This document shows positions 46,368 through 54,734 of a stretch of 64,000 bases of DNA, one piece after another. This stretch comes from an uncultured Bacteroidota bacterium (GTDB lineage: Bacteria > Bacteroidota > Bacteroidia > Flavobacteriales > Flavobacteriaceae): contig CACGZJ010000001.1 of assembly GCA_902577515.1 (NCBI GenBank), positions 1 through 64,000 on the forward strand, written 5' to 3'. The translations under genes were made by a program, and so were the position numbers. A model generated the notes under the pieces. That model searched no databases, was not told the DNA's origin, and was given only the letters and a program-made list of their open reading frames with translations. Numbering within the stretch: position 1 is the stretch's first letter; each line of letters begins with the position of its first letter.

Positions 46368-47741
46368 ATGAGTACATTATCTGATAAGGAAAAACAGAAT
46401 TATTTAAATCAACTTTTTGAATTTCTAGAATTGCCATCTATTAGTGCTGATTCAAGATACAAGGAGACTATGGAACAGACTGCCAAATGGTTATCTAATC
46501 AACTTATTAGCTCAGGCTGTGATTCGTCTAAAATATACTCAACTAATGGACATCCAATTGTATATGGAGAAAAAATAATAGATGAATCAATGCCAACTAT
46601 TCTTGTTTATGGTCATTATGATGTTCAGCCACCTGACCCAATTGAACTTTGGACAAACCCTCCTTTTAAACCAGTAATTAAAAAAACTGAAGTTCATCCA
46701 GACGGTGCAATATTTGCAAGAGGTGCATGTGATGATAAAGGTCAAGTATTTATGCATCTTAAAGCTTTCGAACAATTAATAAAAAATAATAAGCTTAATT
46801 GTAATGTGAAGTTTATGATTGAAGGAGAGGAAGAGGTTGGAAGTGAAAACCTTGAAAGTTTTTTAAAAGAGAATAAAGATAAATTAAGGGCAGATGTTAT
46901 TTTAATTTCAGATACTGGTCTTAGCAATCTAAACAATCCAACTTTAACTGTTGGATTGAGAGGATTAGCTTACATGGAATTAAAAGTTAAAGGTCCTAAC
47001 AGAGATCTTCACTCAGGAACATATGGTGGTACATTGGCTAATCCAATAAATATTTTATCAGATATAATAAGCTCACTTATTGACAACAAGGGCAAGATTA
47101 CAATTCCTAGTTTCTATGATGATGTTATTGAAATTGATAAATCAAGCAGAGATTTAATTGAGGAAAAATCAAATTTCGATGAAGAAAATTTTAAAAAATC
47201 TCTAGGTCTAAAGCTAGTAAAGGGAGAGTTAGGTTATACTACTTTAGAAAGAAAATCTATAAGACCAACTCTGGATGTAAATGGGGTTTGGGGCGGTTAT
47301 ACTGGCGAGGGATCTAAAACGGTAATTCCAAGTGAAGCAAGTGCAAAAATTTCTATGAGACTTGTTCCTAATCAAGATTGGAAAAAAATAAGTGAACTAT
47401 TTAAAGATCATATAAAAAATATTGCTCCAAAATCTGTTTCAATTGAAGTTTTAACACATCATGGCGGTAATCCATATGTGACTCCTGAGAATTTTAAGGG
47501 TTATAAATCTGCTATAAATGCATATAAAGATAGTTTCGGTAAAGACCCAATACCTCAAAAAGATGGTGGAAGTATTCCAATTGTACCCATGTTTGAGAGT
47601 ATTTTAGGAATAAAAACAGTACTTATGGGATTTGGATTAGACAGTGACGCAATTCACTCTCCAAATGAGAACTTTGGAATAAAAAATTTCTTTATTGGAA
47701 TTGATACAATTCAAAATTTCTATAAGCATTTTGGAAGTTAG
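46368..47741 (+). CDS. M20 family metallopeptidase (dipeptidase)
   Basis: This 457-residue zinc peptidase has the complete M20 set: V-Y-G-H-Y-D-V-Q-P-P (first His and Asp), R-G-A-C-D-D-K-G-Q (bridging Asp), E-G-E-E-E-V-G-S-E (catalytic Glu and metal Glu), and the dimerisation-lid domain with D-L-H-S-G-T-Y-G-G. The late His is in D-A-I-H-S-P-N-E. No signal peptide is present, so it is cytoplasmic and probably cleaves dipeptides. It has its own start in a 44-bp gap shared with the tRNA promoter, and converges with ruvC by 4 bp. Confidence 0.92.
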   Translation: MSTLSDKEKQNYLNQLFEFLELPSISADSRYKETMEQTAKWLSNQLISSGCDSSKIYSTNGHPIVYGEKIIDESMPTILVYGHYDVQPPDPIELWTNPPFKPVIKKTEVHPDGAIFARGACDDKGQVFMHLKAFEQLIKNNKLNCNVKFMIEGEEEVGSENLESFLKENKDKLRADVILISDTGLSNLNNPTLTVGLRGLAYMELKVKGPNRDLHSGTYGGTLANPINILSDIISSLIDNKGKITIPSFYDDVIEIDKSSRDLIEEKSNFDEENFKKSLGLKLVKGELGYTTLERKSIRPTLDVNGVWGGYTGEGSKTVIPSEASAKISMRLVPNQDWKKISELFKDHIKNIAPKSVSIEVLTHHGGNPYVTPENFKGYKSAINAYKDSFGKDPIPQKDGGSIPIVPMFESILGIKTVLMGFGLDSDAIHSPNENFGIKNFFIGIDTIQNFYKHFGS

Positions 47742-48301
47742 ACTAGTTTGTCAGGGTTTTTACTTATGTAACTAGCCCAATTTGAAAATTTTTTCTTTGA
47801 ACTAGAGTTACCAAAATTAAAATAATGGCAAACTGCAGCTGCTAATCCATCAGTAGAATCAAGATTTTTAGGCATTTCTTTAATATCTAGCATGGTTTTA
47901 AGCATTTTAGCAACTTGCTCTTTAGAGGAGTTACCGTTGCCTGTAATTGCCATTTTAATTTTTTTTGGAGAATATTCTGTAATTGGAATATCAAGATTAA
48001 GTGCTGCAGCCATTGATACACCTTGAGCCCTTCCCAGTTTTAACATAGATTGAACATTTTTGCCAAAAAATGGAGATTCAATTGCTACAAAATTAGGATT
48101 ATGTTGTTTTATTAGTTCTGAGGTCTTATTAAAAATTTCTGAAAGTTTTGCGCTATGATCATTTTTTTTTGAGAGTTTAAATTCAATCAGATCAACAAGT
48201 TCCATCTGATTATTTTTTATTCTAATTACTCCAAATCCTGTAATATTAGTTCCTGGATCTATCCCCATTATTATTGTATTGTCAGGAACTTTATTATTCA
48301 T
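47738..48301 (-). CDS. ruvC: Crossover junction endodeoxyribonuclease RuvC
   Basis: RuvC cuts Holliday junctions. The 187-residue protein has the first catalytic Asp15 in M-G-I-D-P-G-T, Glu at about 74 in A-I-E-S-P-F-F-G-K-N, the G-R-A-Q-G segment and the late D-x-T-D-G-L-A-A-A. It overlaps the upstream lipoprotein gene by 8 bp, so both are likely on one mRNA. Confidence 0.95.
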   Translation of the reverse strand: MNNKVPDNTIIMGIDPGTNITGFGVIRIKNNQMELVDLIEFKLSKKNDHSAKLSEIFNKTSELIKQHNPNFVAIESPFFGKNVQSMLKLGRAQGVSMAAALNLDIPITEYSPKKIKMAITGNGNSSKEQVAKMLKTMLDIKEMPKNLDSTDGLAAAVCHYFNFGNSSSKKKFSNWASYISKNPDKLV

Positions 48302-48764
48302 AATTAAACCTAAATGGCAGATTAAATTTTACTTCAACGTATTCTCCTACGTTTGTTTTAACAGCAGGAAGAGCTTTTTTAATTCCACTTACTGCATCTT
48401 TTAATATTGTTAAAGACTCAACATTCAATTTATTATCTGGAGATAATTTATCTAAAATAAAATTACCCTCTGAATCTATCTTTATTGTTAATCTATATTG
48501 AGTTGTATCCAAGGGGAAAGTCTTATCAGACATAAACTCATTCATTTCAGTTTCAATTATATTTCTAAAACATAATAAACCTTCATCAACGTTAAGATCG
48601 ACACATTCCTCAAAAGTTGGTAACTGATCATTTTTAGACCAAGAAGAAGCTGATAGAATCTCTGATTCTGAAACTTTAAGATTATTGGTACATGAATAAT
48701 TAATGATTAAAATTATTAACCACTTATTAGAGAACTTAATGTTATTCTTAATTAAGTTAAGCAC
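48294..48764 (-). CDS. TonB C-terminal-like lipoprotein, function unknown
   Basis: This 156-residue protein starts with GTG. After a hydrophobic stretch, I-I-N-Y-S-C (Cys25) looks like a lipoprotein cleavage site. The C-terminal half (L-T-I-K-I-D-S-E-G-N-F, then V-E-V-K-F-N-L-P-F-R-F) resembles the TonB C-terminal fold, but I see no transmembrane anchor and Pro-rich linker of a true TonB. In my recollection similar genes lie beside ruvC in other flavobacteria. No function is proposed. Confidence 0.6.
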   Translation of the reverse strand: MLNLIKNNIKFSNKWLIILIINYSCTNNLKVSESEILSASSWSKNDQLPTFEECVDLNVDEGLLCFRNIIETEMNEFMSDKTFPLDTTQYRLTIKIDSEGNFILDKLSPDNKLNVESLTILKDAVSGIKKALPAVKTNVGEYVEVKFNLPFRFNYE

Positions 48765-48786
48765 AACTAAAATTACGATTTTTTTA

Positions 48787-48794
48787 TAGCTTTG
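48787..48794 (+). promoter_or_regulatory. -7 element for microprotein-Nramp operon
   Basis: TAGCTTTG, ending only four bases before the ATG at 48799. This distance predicts a leaderless transcript. No clear -33 box. Confidence 0.52.
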
Positions 48795-48798
48795 TCCA

Positions 48799-48996
48799 AT
48801 GGAGATATTTCTAATCTCAATTATATTAATTGCTATTGCATTTTCAGGAATAGCTATAAAGCTGATCGTTAAGAAAAATGGAGAGTTTTCAGGAACTTGT
48901 GCTAGTCAAAGCCCATTTCTTCAAAATTCTGATGAGCCATGCGGAATATGTGGTAAGATTCCTACAAGTTCCGAATGTGCAAATGATTCCAAATGA
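48799..48996 (+). CDS. Small membrane protein with four conserved-looking cysteines
   Basis: This 65-residue protein has an N-terminal membrane helix (about 3-22) and a short tail with four Cys: C34, C48, C51 and C60. The pattern G-T-C-A-S-Q ... P-C-G-I-C-G-K looks like a small metal or redox site on the end of a membrane anchor. Related short flavobacterial proteins with the same G-T-C-A-S-Q motif exist, annotated only as membrane or secreted proteins, as I recall. It overlaps the Nramp-like transporter gene by 4 bp, which suggests a shared role. Confidence 0.7.
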   Translation: MEIFLISIILIAIAFSGIAIKLIVKKNGEFSGTCASQSPFLQNSDEPCGICGKIPTSSECANDSK

Positions 48997-50207
48997 TTAA
49001 AGCTATTTCAAAACTTGGGCCAGGGTTACTTTTTGCAGGAGCTGCAATTGGGGTTTCTCACCTTGTACAATCTACTAGAGCTGGAGCTGATTTTGGTTTT
49101 GGGTTAATATGGGCACTTGTTTTAGTCAATTTATTTAAATATCCTTTCTTCCAATATGGACCTAGATATGCAATTGCTACAGGAGAAAGTTTATTAGATG
49201 GATATTATAAAATTGGTAAGTTTTTTTTAATAGCATATTTTATTTTAAATATTTTAACAATGTTTACTATTCAGACTGCCGTTACGATAGTTACTGCTGG
49301 ACTTGCCTCAAGCCTTTTTGGTTTTACTGATAACATGGTTATTTGGAGTTTAATAATAACTGTTTCGTGCTACTTAATTTTATTAGTTGGTAAATATAAT
49401 TTATTAGATAAGATGATTAAGATTATTATTTTAATTTTAGCAATTAGTACAATTCTTTCTACTGGTGTAGCTTCTTTAAATTCTATGGAAGCATACAGTT
49501 TTGAACAGGTATTTCCATCAGGTGCAGGTTTAGTTTTTTTAGTAGCTTTTTTGGGGTGGATGCCAGCTCCTTTAGATATTTCTATATGGCATTCTATTTG
49601 GGCTATAGAAAAAAATAAAACTCAAAAAATAACAAAAAAAGATAGTCTATTTGATTTCAATGTTGGATATATAGCAACCGTTTTTTTAGGTATCTGTTTT
49701 GTTAGTCTTGGTGCACTTGTAATGTATAATTCAGGAATTAGTTTTTCAAGTAGTGGTAGTGTATTTGCAGGTCAGCTTATAGAACTTTATACTTCAAACT
49801 TAGGAGACAACTTATATTTAATTATATCAATATGTGCATTTACAACTATGCTTAGTACTACAATTACTACCCTTGATGCATCTCCAAGAACTATGTCAAG
49901 AGCTACCCAATTATTAACAAAAAATTCTAATAAGAATTACTATTTTCATTGGATATCTATACTAGCGATAGGAACAATGTTAATATTTTATTTCTTACTA
50001 TCCGAAATGGGTGCCTTAGTTGAAATTGCAACTGTATTATCCTTTATTACTGCACCATTTTATGCAATATTAAATTATAAGCTTGTTACAAGTAAAAATA
50101 TGCCTGATCAGCATAAGCCCTCTAAATCATTAAGAATTTTAAGTATAGCTGGAATTTTATTTTTAAGTCTTTTTGCATTTGGATACATTTTGACCAGGTT
50201 TATATAG
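48993..50207 (+). CDS. Divergent Nramp-family transporter
   Basis: This 404-residue protein has about 11 membrane helices and the Nramp fold start G-P-G-L-L-F-A-G-A-A-I-G. However, both metal-site motifs are changed: the canonical D-P-G-N of helix 1 reads G-V-S-H here, and the M-P-H of helix 6 is replaced in G-W-M-P-A-P-L-D-I-S-I-W-H-S. It therefore belongs to an Nramp-related group whose substrate may not be Mn2+ or Fe2+. It is translationally coupled to the preceding Cys-rich microprotein. The lipA promoter lies inside its last codons. Confidence 0.8.
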   Translation: MIKAISKLGPGLLFAGAAIGVSHLVQSTRAGADFGFGLIWALVLVNLFKYPFFQYGPRYAIATGESLLDGYYKIGKFFLIAYFILNILTMFTIQTAVTIVTAGLASSLFGFTDNMVIWSLIITVSCYLILLVGKYNLLDKMIKIIILILAISTILSTGVASLNSMEAYSFEQVFPSGAGLVFLVAFLGWMPAPLDISIWHSIWAIEKNKTQKITKKDSLFDFNVGYIATVFLGICFVSLGALVMYNSGISFSSSGSVFAGQLIELYTSNLGDNLYLIISICAFTTMLSTTITTLDASPRTMSRATQLLTKNSNKNYYFHWISILAIGTMLIFYFLLSEMGALVEIATVLSFITAPFYAILNYKLVTSKNMPDQHKPSKSLRILSIAGILFLSLFAFGYILTRFI

Positions 50208-50219
50208 TTTGTATCTTTG
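50189..50219 (+). promoter_or_regulatory. Promoter for lipA (TTTG-N19-TATCTTTG)
   Basis: TTTG (50189-50192), 19 nt, then TATCTTTG (50212-50219) followed by CA, an ideal flavobacterial promoter. The -33 box lies inside the 3' end of the transporter gene. The lipA ATG at 50226 is six bases downstream. Confidence 0.72.
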
Positions 50220-50225
50220 CATGAT

Positions 50226-51143
50226 ATGTCTGAGACAAAAACAGTAAATCAAGGCTGGGTAAAACTAAATCTGCCAAAATCTGACTCTAAAGAAAAGGTT
50301 AGGACTAAAAAACCTGATTGGATTAGAGTTAAACTTCCAATAGGTAAGAAGTATACTCAACTAAGATCAACAGTTGAAGAAAATAAACTTCATACAATAT
50401 GTGTTTCTGGAAATTGCCCAAATATGGGAGAATGCTGGACTGAAGGCACTGCTACATTTATGATTTTAGGAAACATTTGTACTAGATCATGTGGTTTTTG
50501 TAATGTACAGACAGGAAGCCCATTGCCAGTTGATGAGCTTGAGCCTTTCAAAGTTGCCAGGTCAATAAATATTATGGGTGTTAAACATGCAGTAATTACA
50601 TCTGTTGATAGAGATGATATTAAAGATGGTGGTTCCATTATTTGGGCAGAAACTGTCAACGCAATCAGAGATCTAAATCCAAATACAACTATTGAAACTT
50701 TGATTCCTGATTTTAAAGGAGAAACTGATAATATTGACAGAATAATTAAAGTTGCTCCTGAAGTAGTCTCTCATAATCTAGAAACTGTTAGAAGACTAAC
50801 AAGAGAGGTAAGAATACAAGCTAAATACGATAGGAGTTTAGAGGTTTTGAAATATTTAAAAGAAAGTGGTATTTCAAGGACGAAATCAGGTGTTATGCTT
50901 GGTTTAGGAGAAAAGAGAGAAGAAGTACTTGAAACTCTTGATGATCTTAGAAGTGTTGGAGTTGATATAGTTACTTTAGGTCAATATCTCCAGCCTTCAA
51001 AAAAACACCTTCCTGTTGCTGATTTTATTACACCAGACGAGTTTAAAGAGTACGAAATTATAGGTAAAGAGATGGGCTTCAGGCATGTTGAAAGTGGTCC
51101 TCTAGTTAGATCTTCATACAAGGCACACAAACACATTCATTAA
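50226..51143 (+). CDS. lipA: Lipoyl synthase
   Basis: LipA is a radical-SAM enzyme that inserts two sulfurs into octanoyl groups. The auxiliary cluster cysteines lie in [12 protein letters not shown], the radical-SAM motif is C-T-R-S-C-G-F-C, and the C-terminus has the essential R-S-S-Y. I start at the ATG at 50226 (MSETKTVN), because an in-frame TTG at 50217 lies within the -7 promoter box. Lipoate serves the pyruvate dehydrogenase complex, whose E1 beta is at 35455-36432. It converges with lpxK by 4 bp. Confidence 0.96.
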   Translation: MSETKTVNQGWVKLNLPKSDSKEKVRTKKPDWIRVKLPIGKKYTQLRSTVEENKLHTICVSGNCPNMGECWTEGTATFMILGNICTRSCGFCNVQTGSPLPVDELEPFKVARSINIMGVKHAVITSVDRDDIKDGGSIIWAETVNAIRDLNPNTTIETLIPDFKGETDNIDRIIKVAPEVVSHNLETVRRLTREVRIQAKYDRSLEVLKYLKESGISRTKSGVMLGLGEKREEVLETLDDLRSVGVDIVTLGQYLQPSKKHLPVADFITPDEFKEYEIIGKEMGFRHVESGPLVRSSYKAHKHIH

Positions 51144-52156
51144 TAGTTTTCTACAAACTCATTAACCACTTCATCAAAACTTGTTTGATTCAAATTTTTT
51201 GGAAACTCAATTGATACTTCTAAATAATATATTTCATCTCTATTTATTTTTGGCTTTAATCTACCAAAGTCTTTCTCTGTTGTAATAATTTTTTTATTCT
51301 TTGAGACAGAAAGTATTTTATCAATTGATGATTTTTTAAAATTATAATGATCTGAATATTTTAAGTGCTTGAACTTGAGGTTTTTGTTTTCAAGGTATTT
51401 AACCAAATATGAGGAATCTGCAATTCCAGTAACTAATATGAATTCCTCTTCTTTAAGATTGTCAATATGAATAGTTAAATCATCTGATTTAAGGTTTTTC
51501 TTGTAAGAAATAGTACTAAAAAAAACTTTTTGGTTTTCATCTGGATTTAACTTTTCTATAAAATCTAATTTATCTTTATTAGACAAATCATCTGGACATT
51601 TAGTAATTATTATAAGGTCAGCACGTTTAGATGAATTTTTATTCTCTCTTAGATTACCAACAGGAAGAATTTCATCTTTGTAATATGGATATTTAAATGT
51701 TGTAGTTAACAGCATTAATCCAGGCTTTACATATCTATGTTGAAATATATCATCCCAAATACTGATTTGAGTATTAGGCAAATTGTTTAAAATTAACTTC
51801 ATTCCTTTTCTTCTGTCCTCACAAACAACAACATTAATTTCAGGATGTTTTGAATAAAATTGATAGGGTTCATCTCCAATCTCATATGCCGAAGATTTTG
51901 AGGTAGCTTGAATAAAACCACTTGTATCCCTGTTGTATCCCCTACTTAAAGTAGTTAAACTATATTTTATTTTTAGAAGTTCTATTAAATAATCAACTAA
52001 CATTGATTTTCCTGTCCCTCCCGTTGATAAGTTTCCAACTCCAATAGTTGGAATTTTGTACTGAACTGAATTAATTAAGCCTATATCAAATAAAAAGTTT
52101 CTTAAAGTTGTGATTAAGTTATATACAACTGATAAAGGGTATAGCAGAAACTTCAT
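51140..52156 (-). CDS. lpxK: Tetraacyldisaccharide 4'-kinase LpxK
   Basis: LpxK phosphorylates the lipid A precursor at the 4' position. The 338-residue protein has an N-terminal hydrophobic anchor ([11 protein letters not shown]), the P-loop [21 protein letters not shown], and D-D-I-F-Q-H-R-Y (usually D-D-G-x-Q-H-R). In the last motif the Gly is replaced by Ile. It is divergent from nif3 with 49 bp between starts. Confidence 0.93.
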   Translation of the reverse strand: MKFLLYPLSVVYNLITTLRNFLFDIGLINSVQYKIPTIGVGNLSTGGTGKSMLVDYLIELLKIKYSLTTLSRGYNRDTSGFIQATSKSSAYEIGDEPYQFYSKHPEINVVVCEDRRKGMKLILNNLPNTQISIWDDIFQHRYVKPGLMLLTTTFKYPYYKDEILPVGNLRENKNSSKRADLIIITKCPDDLSNKDKLDFIEKLNPDENQKVFFSTISYKKNLKSDDLTIHIDNLKEEEFILVTGIADSSYLVKYLENKNLKFKHLKYSDHYNFKKSSIDKILSVSKNKKIITTEKDFGRLKPKINRDEIYYLEVSIEFPKNLNQTSFDEVVNEFVENY

Positions 52157-52180
52157 TTTTTTTCACCTAAAAGATAGTAT

Positions 52181-52188
52181 TATATTTG
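52181..52188 (+). promoter_or_regulatory. -7 element for nif3
   Basis: TATATTTG followed by CA, ending 17 nt before the nif3 ATG at 52206. No TTTG at -33, where a T-run is seen instead. Confidence 0.57.
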
Positions 52189-52205
52189 CAATCAATCTAA
52201 TACCA

Positions 52206-52997
52206 ATGAGAGTTATTGAAATTGCAAAAATTATTGACAGTTGGATGCCGACTTCTATTGCAGAAGATTTTGATAATGTAGGTCTTATTATAGGTGATCC
52301 TGAATCAAATATAACCTCAATATTGGTTACTCTTGATACTACTGAGGATGTTGTAGAGGAGGCGATTAATAAAGGCTGTAATTTGATAGTTAGTTATCAT
52401 CCCATAATTTTTAATGGCTTGAAACAAATCACTAATGATAACTATGTTCAAAAATCTGTCATAAAAGCAGTTAAAAATAATATTTCAGTTTATGCGATTC
52501 ATACTTCATTGGATAATCACCCAAAAGGTATTAGTTATCTGTTATCTGATTTAATTGGCTTAAAAAATATTTCTGTTTTAGTTCCTAAAAAGGAAAAATT
52601 GGATAAAATGACAATAGGTATGGGATCTATTGGAGAATTAGAAAAACCTTTGGATGAAATTTCCTTTTTTGACTTCTTAAAAAATAAATTAGATTTAAAA
52701 TATTTGAGACATAGTATTAGGTTAAATAAAGAGATAAAAAAAGTCTCAGTAGTTGTTGGTTCAGGAAGCTTTGCAATAAAAGATTCAATTAAATCAAATG
52801 TTGATGCTTTTATTACTTCAGATTTTAAATACCATAACTTCTTTGAAAGTGATAACAAAGCTATACTTATCGATATTGGACATTATGAAAGTGAAAAACA
52901 CATAAAATTGATTATTAAGGAATTTCTTAATAAAAAATTACCTAATTTTACGATCCTTTTATCCGAACAAAATATTAACCCTGTAAACTATTATTAA
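52206..52997 (+). CDS. Nif3-like dinuclear metal centre protein (short form)
   Basis: This 263-residue NIF3/YbgI-type protein starts M-R-V-I-E-I-A-K-I-I. Metal ligands are visible in V-S-Y-H-P-I-I-F, I-H-T-S-L-D-N and the late D-I-G-H-Y-E-S-E. The function of the family is unresolved (GTP cyclohydrolase-like claims exist). It lacks the inserted PII-like domain of about 100 residues found in many Bacteroidota and Firmicutes homologues. An in-frame GTG at 52110 is rejected because it lies before the promoter. The next gene follows after 1 bp, a common genomic pairing. Confidence 0.9.
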   Translation: MRVIEIAKIIDSWMPTSIAEDFDNVGLIIGDPESNITSILVTLDTTEDVVEEAINKGCNLIVSYHPIIFNGLKQITNDNYVQKSVIKAVKNNISVYAIHTSLDNHPKGISYLLSDLIGLKNISVLVPKKEKLDKMTIGMGSIGELEKPLDEISFFDFLKNKLDLKYLRHSIRLNKEIKKVSVVVGSGSFAIKDSIKSNVDAFITSDFKYHNFFESDNKAILIDIGHYESEKHIKLIIKEFLNKKLPNFTILLSEQNINPVNYY

Positions 52998-52998
52998 A

Positions 52999-53772
52999 AT
53001 GGCAAAAAAAGTTGAAACATCAGTAGAAGATAAATTAAGAGCACTTTTTGATCTTCAGTTAATTGATTCAAGAATTGATCAAATAAGAAGTATTAGAGGT
53101 GAACTACCTCTAGAGGTTGAAGATCTTGAAAATGAAATAGCTGGATTAAATAAAAGACTTGAGAGTTTTGAAAATGAAATTAATGAAAGTCAAGATGGAA
53201 TTAAATATGAAGAGAATGCTATAACTACTTCTAAGGCCAATCATAAAAAATATGAAGCCGACTTAAAAAAAGTTAGAAATAATAGAGAGTATAATGCAAT
53301 TGTTAAAGAACAAGAATTTCAAGAGCTTGAAATAAAACTATCGGAAAAGAAAATTGAACAATATAAAGAGACTATTGAGGCCAAGACATCTGTTTTAGAA
53401 GAACTCAAAGGTAAAATTAAAGATCTTAAATCTCACTTAAAAAATAAAAATTCTGAATTAGGAGAAATTCTTAAGGAAACTGAGAAAGAAGAAAAGACTC
53501 TTCTGGAAAAGTCTAAAGAATTTGAAAAAAAGATTGAAGATAACTTGATATCTGCATACAAAAGAATAAGATCAAATGTTAAAAATGGACTAGCAATTGT
53601 TCCCATTGAGAGAAATGCATCTGGAGGTTCATATTTTACTATTCCACCTCAAGTTCAGATGGAAATTGCTTCAAGACAGAAAATAATTACTGACGAATAT
53701 AGTGGTAGGATTTTAGTCGATCCAAAACTTGCTGAAGAGGAAATGGAAAAGATGAAGTCAATCTTCTCTTAG
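52999..53772 (+). CDS. Coiled-coil 'C4-type zinc ribbon' family protein lacking the cysteines
   Basis: This 257-residue protein is mainly a long antiparallel coiled coil (about 10-185), then a C-terminal domain with G-G-S-Y-F-T-I-P-P-Q-V-Q and S-G-R-I-L-V-D. In most relatives this end is a zinc ribbon with two C-x2-C knuckles, the second just before G-R-I-L. Here every knuckle position is non-Cys (A-S-G-G, E-Y-S-G), and the entire protein has no cysteine. The pairing with nif3 supports the family call. Role unknown. Confidence 0.85.
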   Translation: MAKKVETSVEDKLRALFDLQLIDSRIDQIRSIRGELPLEVEDLENEIAGLNKRLESFENEINESQDGIKYEENAITTSKANHKKYEADLKKVRNNREYNAIVKEQEFQELEIKLSEKKIEQYKETIEAKTSVLEELKGKIKDLKSHLKNKNSELGEILKETEKEEKTLLEKSKEFEKKIEDNLISAYKRIRSNVKNGLAIVPIERNASGGSYFTIPPQVQMEIASRQKIITDEYSGRILVDPKLAEEEMEKMKSIFS

Positions 53773-53773
53773 A

Positions 53774-54730
53774 TTATAGTTCAGACTTAGAGAAAATCTC
53801 TTTATTTTCTCCATTTATATAATCCATATATGAAAAACCTGGTTCTATACTATAGGATCCTACTTCACCTTTTTTATTCATAGCTATATAAGCTACTTGA
53901 AATTTATTTTTTTGTGAGTTATTTGAGACTATTCTTTTAATAGCTTTTTCACATGCCTCTTGAGGTGATAATCCCTGTCTCATTAGTTCAACTACAAGAA
54001 AAGATCCAACAGTTTTTACAACCTCTTCACCTAAACCTGTAGCAACTGCTCCTCCAATTTTATTATCAATAAAGAGACCTGAACCAATAATAGGTGAATC
54101 TCCAACTCTACCCTTCATTTTATATGCTAGCCCACTTGTTGTACATGCTCCAGACAAATTATTATTCTTATCAATACATAACATTCCAATTGTATCATGA
54201 TTCTCAATATTAATAATAGGTCTATAATCTTTATCTTTTAACCATTCTTCCCATTCTTTTTTAGATTTATCAGTCAGTAAGTTTGTTTTTTTATAACCTT
54301 GAGAAATTGCAAATTCTTCAGCACCTTTTCCAGATAACATTACGTGTGGTGTTTTTTCCATTACATCCTTAGCTAATCTTGCAACATTAACTATATTTTC
54401 TACCGCAACAACAGAACCACAATCTCCAAGATGATTCATAACACATGCATCAAGCGTAACTTTTCCAGTTCTATCAGGAGCACCTCCATAACCAACAGTT
54501 GTATTCTTTGGATTTTCTTCTTCAATTGCAACACCTGCAACAGCAGCATCTAATGAATGCTCACCTTTATCAAGCATCTGACCAGCTTTTTGATTCGCTT
54601 CAGTTGTTTTCCAAGTTGATATTGATCTTACCATTGGAGTAAAATTTAAGTTTATTGCTCTTAATTTAGTTGACATAGCAGATACTATACCAACACTAAA
54701 TATATCAAAAATAAAGTTTCGTCTTTTCAT
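53774..54730 (-). CDS. Exported N4-(beta-N-acetylglucosaminyl)-L-asparaginase / isoaspartyl peptidase family
   Basis: This 318-residue Ntn-hydrolase is made as a precursor that should self-cleave before Thr180 in N-H-D-T-I-G-M. Other family signs are the N-terminal W-K-T-T-E-A-N, and G-R-V-G-D-S-P-I-I-G-S-G-L-F-I-D. The N-terminus M-K-R-R-N-F-I-F-D followed by a hydrophobic stretch resembles a Tat signal. It likely removes asparagine from glycans or degrades isoaspartyl peptides outside the cytoplasm. It lies 4 bp from the M48 gene, in the same direction. Confidence 0.88.
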   Translation of the reverse strand: MKRRNFIFDIFSVGIVSAMSTKLRAINLNFTPMVRSISTWKTTEANQKAGQMLDKGEHSLDAAVAGVAIEEENPKNTTVGYGGAPDRTGKVTLDACVMNHLGDCGSVVAVENIVNVARLAKDVMEKTPHVMLSGKGAEEFAISQGYKKTNLLTDKSKKEWEEWLKDKDYRPIINIENHDTIGMLCIDKNNNLSGACTTSGLAYKMKGRVGDSPIIGSGLFIDNKIGGAVATGLGEEVVKTVGSFLVVELMRQGLSPQEACEKAIKRIVSNNSQKNKFQVAYIAMNKKGEVGSYSIEPGFSYMDYINGENKEIFSKSEL

Positions 54731-54734
54731 AGTT

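Noticed and set aside
52110-52205. GTG start 96 bp upstream for nif3
   Set aside because: It lies inside the lpxK 5' end and before the TATATTTG promoter box; M-R-V-I-E-I at 52206 is the normal N-terminus.
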